A stretch of DNA of 8,449 bases from Hyphomicrobiales bacterium (lineage in GTDB: Bacteria > Pseudomonadota > Alphaproteobacteria > Rhizobiales > Xanthobacteraceae): positions 1 to 8,449 of the forward strand of contig PLTE01000147.1 of assembly GCA_003164375.1 (NCBI GenBank). Reading direction: 5' to 3'. Below the pieces are notes generated by a model. It was not told the DNA's origin. It did no database searches and saw only the letters and a program-made list of their open reading frames with translations. Positions 5,704 to 8,449 of the stretch are shown one piece after another (position 1 is the stretch's first letter; each line of letters opens with the position of its first letter). A program made the position numbers and the translations under genes.

Positions 5704-6912
5704 ATGCCGGGTGCCAAATCGGATCCCAAAGAGGGTCCCAAGAAGGGCCCATTGACGGGAATACGCGTGCTGGAACTGGCCCGGATATTGGCCGGTCCCT
5801 GGGCCGGGCAGCTCCTGGCCGATCTCGGCGCCGACGTCATCAAGGTCGAACGCAAGGGCGCCGGCGACGACACCCGCGCCTGGGGTCCGCCCTTCGTGCC
5901 GGCGGCCGACGGCGGCCATCTCGGCGCCGCCTATTTTCACAGCGCCAACCGCGGCAAGCGTTCGATCGAGGTCGATTTCGCCAGCGCCGAGGGCCAGCGT
6001 ATCGTGAAAAAGCTTGCGGCGCGCTCCGACGTGCTGATCGAGAATTTCAAGGTCGGGGGGCTTGCCAAATTCGGCCTCGACTACAAGAGTCTGTCGCCCG
6101 ACAACCCACGGCTGGTCTATTGCTCGGTGACCGGCTTCGGCCAGACCGGACCGTCGGCGCCGCGCGCCGGCTACGATCTGATGGCGCAAGGCATCGGCGG
6201 CATGATGGGGCTGACCGGCACCGCCGACGGCGAGCCGATGCGGGTCGGAGTCGCTGTCTCCGATATCTTCTCCGGCATCTATGCCGTAGTCGGCATCCTT
6301 GCCGCGTTGCTGCGGCGGCAGGAGACCGGAAAAGGCGGCTATGTCGACGCCGCGCTGGTCGATTCGACCGTCGGCGTCTTGTCGTTTCAGGCGCTCAATT
6401 ATCTGGTCTCCGGCGAACTGCCCAAGCGCATCGGCAATACCCATCCCAACCTCGTTCCTTATCAGGTGTTCGCGGTCGCCGACGGCCGCATCATCATCGC
6501 CACCGGCAATGACGGCCAATTCATCAAATTGTGCGGCATTCTGGGCGCGCCGCAGCTCGCCGAAGTGCCGGAATACAAGGACAACAAAGGACGGCTGGCG
6601 CATCGTGCCGATCTCGTCGGCAAGCTCTCCGCGCTCACCGCGCAGTTCAAGCGCGACGAGCTTTTGCAAAAGCTCGAAAGCGCCGGCATCCCGGCCGGCC
6701 CGATCAACGATCTGGAACAGGTCTTTTCAGATCCGCAGGTGATCCATCGCGGCATGCGGCTCGAACTCAAAAGCGACGCCGCCAAGGGCGGCATCATTCC
6801 CGGCCTGCGTTCACCGATCATGCTCGACGGCACACCCGCCGCCTCCGACCGCCCGGCGCCGCGTCTCGGCGAACACACCGAAGAGATTTTGCGCGAGATC
6901 GGCGAAGGGTGA
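5704..6912 (+). CDS. CaiB/BaiF (class III) CoA-transferase
   Basis: Moves a CoA moiety between carboxylic acids through aspartyl-CoA anhydride intermediates, as in formyl-CoA:oxalate CoA-transferase and the CaiB carnitine enzyme. The 402-residue length is standard. Visible landmarks: LARILAGPWAGQLLADLGADVIKVE near the N-terminus, ENFKVGGLAKFGLDY, SVTGFGQTGP, GYDLMAQGIGGMMGLTG, the catalytic Asp187 in VAVSDIFSGIYA, GKGGYVDAALVDS, and a C-terminal PRLGEHTEEIL. The start ATG at 5704 has GGGAG six bases upstream (5693-5697). The first 17 residues are Lys/Pro/Gly-rich and not part of the fold. The gene is transcribed divergently from malonyl-CoA decarboxylase and shares its control region, so a dicarboxylate such as malonate is a reasonable guess for one substrate, but family members look alike across many substrates and nothing in the sequence fixes the pair. 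The repeat-rich non-coding stretch begins six bases after its stop. Confidence 0.94.
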   Translation: MPGAKSDPKEGPKKGPLTGIRVLELARILAGPWAGQLLADLGADVIKVERKGAGDDTRAWGPPFVPAADGGHLGAAYFHSANRGKRSIEVDFASAEGQRIVKKLAARSDVLIENFKVGGLAKFGLDYKSLSPDNPRLVYCSVTGFGQTGPSAPRAGYDLMAQGIGGMMGLTGTADGEPMRVGVAVSDIFSGIYAVVGILAALLRRQETGKGGYVDAALVDSTVGVLSFQALNYLVSGELPKRIGNTHPNLVPYQVFAVADGRIIIATGNDGQFIKLCGILGAPQLAEVPEYKDNKGRLAHRADLVGKLSALTAQFKRDELLQKLESAGIPAGPINDLEQVFSDPQVIHRGMRLELKSDAAKGGIIPGLRSPIMLDGTPAASDRPAPRLGEHTEEILREIGEG

Positions 6913-6918
6913 ATCATC

Positions 6919-6971
6919 CCGCCCCGCGCTAGCGGGGAGGGGGGACCGCACGAAGTGCGGTGGGAGGGGCG
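6919..6971 (+). repeat. 53-bp double-hairpin element, copy 1
   Basis: Contains hairpin 1, CCCCGC (6922-6927) with GCGGGG (6932-6937) around GCTA, then a G-run, then hairpin 2, ACCGCAC (6945-6951) with GTGCGGT (6955-6961) around GAA, then GGGAGGGGCG. It starts six bases after the CoA-transferase stop, so it would lie in that mRNA's 3' end, where it may protect or process the transcript; no T-tract follows for intrinsic termination. An inverted copy lies 89 bp downstream with 44 of 53 positions identical. Confidence 0.8.
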
Positions 6972-7060
6972 ACTGACTCGCCGCGCAATTTTCGCCGCAA
7001 GGCAATGAAAGCATCGTCGCCTGTCTCCCCCTTAAATCGTTTCGCTTCCCTAGAGTCCCG

Positions 7061-7113
7061 CGCCCCTTCCACCACCCTTCGGATGGTCCCCCTTCCCCGC
7101 TATCGCGGGGCAG
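7061..7113 (-). repeat. 53-bp double-hairpin element, copy 2 (inverted)
   Basis: Read on the minus strand this aligns without gaps to copy 1. Hairpin 1 is CCCCGC with GCGGGG around GATA; hairpin 2 is ACCATCC with GGGTGGT around GAA. In hairpin 2 two base pairs are changed on both sides (G-C to A-T and A-T to C-G) and one becomes a T-G wobble, so pairing is kept although the sequence changed. Together the two copies form a large inverted repeat with an 89-bp centre. Confidence 0.8.
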
Positions 7114-7180
7114 GATGCACGCCATCGTTCTCGCGATGCCCCTGCATCCGAGTTGTGCCGCACGAAAGCCATTCCCTGTG

Positions 7181-7250
7181 CCTCCCGAATAATAGAAGGG
7201 AGGCGGAGCGCCGACAGGCGCGTACTTAGAGACCGCACCAGCGGGTGCGG
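7181..7250. repeat. Cluster of three small hairpins
   Basis: CCTCCC (7181-7186) pairs with GGGAGG (7198-7203) across an 11-base AT-rich loop. GCGCC (7208-7212) pairs with GGCGC (7217-7221) around GACA. CCGCACC (7233-7239) pairs with GGTGCGG (7244-7250) around AGCG. They run directly into the longer 7252-7297 hairpin. All pairs are exact by inspection; function is unknown. Confidence 0.65.
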
Positions 7251-7251
7251 C

Positions 7252-7297
7252 GCCCCCTCCGTATGCTCTTCAAAACCAAAGAACATACGGAGGGGGC
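7252..7297. repeat. Long perfect inverted repeat (14-bp arms)
   Basis: GCCCCCTCCGTATG (7252-7265) pairs perfectly with 7284-7297; after one mismatch (7266/7283) TCTT (7267-7270) pairs with AAGA (7279-7282), leaving an eight-base CAAAACCA loop. Nineteen paired positions with one mismatch is the strongest hairpin in the window. No T-run follows on either strand, so an ordinary intrinsic terminator is unlikely; a mobile palindromic repeat, a structured RNA or a protein-binding cruciform are alternatives. Confidence 0.8.
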
Positions 7298-7368
7298 TCG
7301 CCTCTCGGCGCTCCACCGCGGCGCTTGCGGCGCAAATGAATGCCACCGCTCAGCCCAGGCCGTGTTTC

Positions 7369-7414
7369 CTGGGACGTGCGACGCGCGGGCGTTACCCGCG
7401 ATACGCTGTCCCAG
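7369..7414. repeat. Inverted repeat with nested stems
   Basis: Outer arms CTGGGAC (7369-7375) and GTCCCAG (7408-7414) enclose an inner stem CGCGGG (7384-7389) with CCCGCG (7395-7400) around a CGTTA loop; GCG and CGC between them can pair further. It is 46 bases long, the same length as the hairpin at 7252-7297, although the sequences differ. No gene is visible around it. Confidence 0.7.
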
Positions 7415-7478
7415 TCCAGCGATGCACCTCGCGGACCGGTCATAATGCCGGCCGGAACGATGCCCGGACCGCCCGGGA

Positions 7479-7497
7479 GTGGGGTTACGAGCCCCAC
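7479..7497. repeat. Short inverted repeat
   Basis: GTGGGG (7479-7484) pairs with CCCCAC (7492-7497) around TTACGAG. A second weak pairing, CCCATCG (7517-7523) with CGATGGG (7550-7556), follows. Nothing else recognisable lies here. Confidence 0.5.
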
Positions 7498-7595
7498 CCG
7501 CAGGAACCGCACCCGCCCCATCGCCCAGCCGTCACCGGTCGACGCCCCTCGATGGGCGAGATGTCGCGGCGATTACGCAGGAGTTGACAAAGATA

Positions 7596-7613
7596 GTAGG
7601 ACGCCTATCCTAC
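7596..7613 (-). terminator. Possible terminator hairpin of the membrane-protein gene
   Basis: GTAGGA (7596-7601) pairs perfectly with TCCTAC (7608-7613) around six bases. It lies 61 bp past the stop codon at 7675 on the minus strand and is followed there by TATCTTTG, a poor U-tract. The position suits a terminator; the short stem and weak tail do not, so this is a low-confidence call. Confidence 0.25.
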
Positions 7614-7674
7614 GCCTGCATGACAGGCTGGCGGTCGTGGTGGCGGCAGCCCTGCTATCGGTTGCCGCCCCGGC

Positions 7675-8352
7675 TTACGGATTTCCTTGGAATCCTGGGT
7701 ACACCCGCATTTTGAACGATTTTGGCGCACCGTTCGGGAAATACGGAGGTCGCTCGCCAACTACTATCACTGGCACGCCTTTCGCGGCCTGCAATCGATC
7801 TTTGATCGAGCAATCCGCTGCGGGATTCATTCCAATAGCGGAGAGAACGTCCCACAGCGGATTATCTTTCGGATTTTCATCGTCGGAAAAACAAAGCTGT
7901 GCCCCCACAAAGCGATCTTCGGCATGGGAGGGGATTGGCTCAACATCGATACCCGCATCAACGAGTGCCGCCTGTAATTGGGCCGAGAACATAGCCGGTT
8001 CTGTATCTGGAGACGCCAGGACCGCCACAGCCGTCACTTTACCGCGTAGCGACTGTATTGCGTCGTACTGGTCGTCCGTAATGACGCGGGGCGCAATTCT
8101 AGTTTCTAGACCAATGATTTTGTCATTTTGGACACCAATTACGTTTGCGTCGTACGCAAATAACGCCACGCTACAAAGCGTTTCCACAATTATTCCGCCG
8201 ATAACAAGTCTGTTGGCCCCAACACGGACATTGGAGGGACCGTGTTCCCAAATAATACCAAATCCGACAGCAAATGTAGCAAGCACGTCCCCCGCCAAGA
8301 GGTACACGCTCACTGGATCATGGAGCAGCCTAGAAAGGATATTTCCCAACAT
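7675..8352 (-). CDS. Unrecognised membrane protein with two N-terminal transmembrane helices
   Basis: A 225-residue protein that I cannot assign to a named family. Residues about 14-35 (from PVSVYLLAGD to FGIIW) and about 47-68 (from NRLVIGGIIV to LFAYD) are hydrophobic and look like two membrane helices joined by a short loop. A soluble C-terminal domain of about 150 residues follows, beginning LETRIAPRVITDDQYDAI, with alternating strand- and helix-like segments (VTAVAVLASPD, FSAQLQAALVDAGIDVEPI) that suggest an alpha/beta fold. I recall membrane-anchored rhizobial hypotheticals with a similar 'L.PR.LT..Q' junction after the helices, but this is memory only. The ATG at 8352 has GAAGGG three bases upstream, supporting translation. 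Base composition differs from its neighbours: sampled 60-bp blocks run from 38 to 58 percent GC, suggesting transfer or weak selection. It stands alone at the right end beside the repeat-rich stretch. Opposing frames on the plus strand lack comparable structure. Confidence 0.7.
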   Translation of the reverse strand: MLGNILSRLLHDPVSVYLLAGDVLATFAVGFGIIWEHGPSNVRVGANRLVIGGIIVETLCSVALFAYDANVIGVQNDKIIGLETRIAPRVITDDQYDAIQSLRGKVTAVAVLASPDTEPAMFSAQLQAALVDAGIDVEPIPSHAEDRFVGAQLCFSDDENPKDNPLWDVLSAIGMNPAADCSIKDRLQAAKGVPVIVVGERPPYFPNGAPKSFKMRVYPGFQGNP

Positions 8353-8449
8353 TTTCCCTTCTCTGCTTCTCCTTTTGATCTGGGTTGGGGGTGCAACCCT
8401 ACTCGTTAAAGCTGGCTGGAAGCGATGGACTGCACCCTTCGGGTGAGAC
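8353..8449. other. Upstream region of the membrane-protein gene
   Basis: 97 bp to the window edge. It contains the ribosome binding site GAAGGG next to the ATG at 8352, a purine-rich leader on the minus strand, and two small inverted repeats: GGGTTG (8382-8387) with CAACCC (8394-8399), and CACCC (8433-8437) with GGGTG (8441-8445). A promoter for the gene should lie here or just outside, but no clear boxes are visible. A minus-strand frame entering from the edge stops at a TAG near 8401 and might be the tail of an upstream gene; too little is present to say. Confidence 0.4.

Larger units (their letters stand above)
6913..7674. other. Repeat-rich stretch without a convincing gene
   Basis: About 760 bp between the CoA-transferase stop and the 3' end of the membrane-protein gene. 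Short open frames exist on both strands, but none has a good ribosome binding site, a recognisable domain or protein-like composition; they are Arg-, Pro- and Ser-rich readings of palindromic DNA. The stretch holds at least eight inverted repeats, described separately where clear, including two inverted copies of a 53-bp element. Such stretches are typical of dispersed intergenic repeat mosaics in Bradyrhizobium-like genomes (recollection, not checked). No transposase fragment, tRNA or integrase site was recognised. Confidence 0.6.

Noticed and set aside
5551..6669. 372-codon minus-strand open frame opposite the CoA-transferase
   Set aside because: Shadow; the plus-strand protein matches CaiB/BaiF enzymes over its whole length.
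6922..6937. Intrinsic terminator of the CoA-transferase gene
   Set aside because: The stem CCCCGC/GCGGGG is followed by a G-run instead of a T-run, and the same stem recurs in the inverted copy, so it is better described as part of the 53-bp element.
6913..7346. Small ORFs (about 90-100 codons on both strands) as genes
   Set aside because: They are translations of palindromic repeat DNA with overlapping frames on both strands, no ribosome binding sites and no protein-like pattern. Similar hypotheticals are often annotated in such repeats.
8382..8445. tRNA-like fragment suggested by two GC-rich hairpins near the right edge
   Set aside because: No acceptor stem, anticodon arm or T-loop consensus could be assembled on either strand.
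7340..8446. 368-codon plus-strand open frame across the repeat island and the membrane-protein gene
   Set aside because: It runs through several hairpins and opposite a better minus-strand gene, has no good ribosome binding site, and its product is Ser/Thr/Pro-rich without domain or signal.

Overview
The window reads as a chromosomal segment of a GC-rich alphaproteobacterium, most likely of the order Hyphomicrobiales (Bradyrhizobium/Rhodopseudomonas-like). The evidence is the high-GC codon use, the close fit of its enzymes to alphaproteobacterial families, a pair of short response regulators with a GDxYGPxPR tail, and a composite intergenic palindrome ('GCATGATCCGGAAAA ... TTTTCCG...GATCATGC') of a type I recall as scattered through those genomes. 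The taxonomic call is inference; no rRNA or marker gene is present.

Layout. 1-484 (-): 5' part of a polyamine ABC transporter ATPase (potG-like), cut by the window edge just after its LSGGQ signature. 485-669: intergenic, with a two-hairpin composite repeat. 670-1739 (-): two tandem paralogous single-domain response regulators 14 bp apart. 1821-3314 (-): glpD, aerobic FAD glycerol-3-phosphate dehydrogenase, starting at a GTG with a strong ribosome binding site. 3315-3456: divergent spacer carrying three tandem copies of a 21-bp unit. 3457-4164 (+): a short-chain dehydrogenase whose C-terminus resembles dihydropteridine reductase and which lacks the usual catalytic serine. 4185-5546 (-): malonyl-CoA decarboxylase, convergent with the SDR (20 bp between stop codons). 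5547-5703: divergent spacer with a perfect 10-bp inverted repeat and phased GACAAA words. 5704-6912 (+): class III (CaiB/BaiF) CoA-transferase. 6913-7674: about 760 bp with no convincing gene but dense inverted repeats, including two inverted copies of a 53-bp element whose hairpin shows compensatory changes. 7675-8352 (-): an unrecognised, AT-richer two-helix membrane protein. 8353-8449: its upstream region.

How the genes might work together. Most of the left and centre is core metabolism: polyamine uptake, glycerol-3-phosphate oxidation into the quinone pool, and acyl-CoA chemistry. Malonyl-CoA decarboxylase and the CoA-transferase share a divergent control region, so a joint role in handling a CoA-activated dicarboxylate such as malonate is plausible but unproven. 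The two response regulators have no output domain and no kinase beside them, so their partners lie elsewhere. The right end (6913-8449) looks like an accessory patch: repeat-rich, non-coding, and followed by a gene of different base composition. I found no complete mobile element, CRISPR array, tRNA or rRNA, and no clear new multi-gene system; the most unusual signals are the structured repeats and the divergent-promoter motifs.
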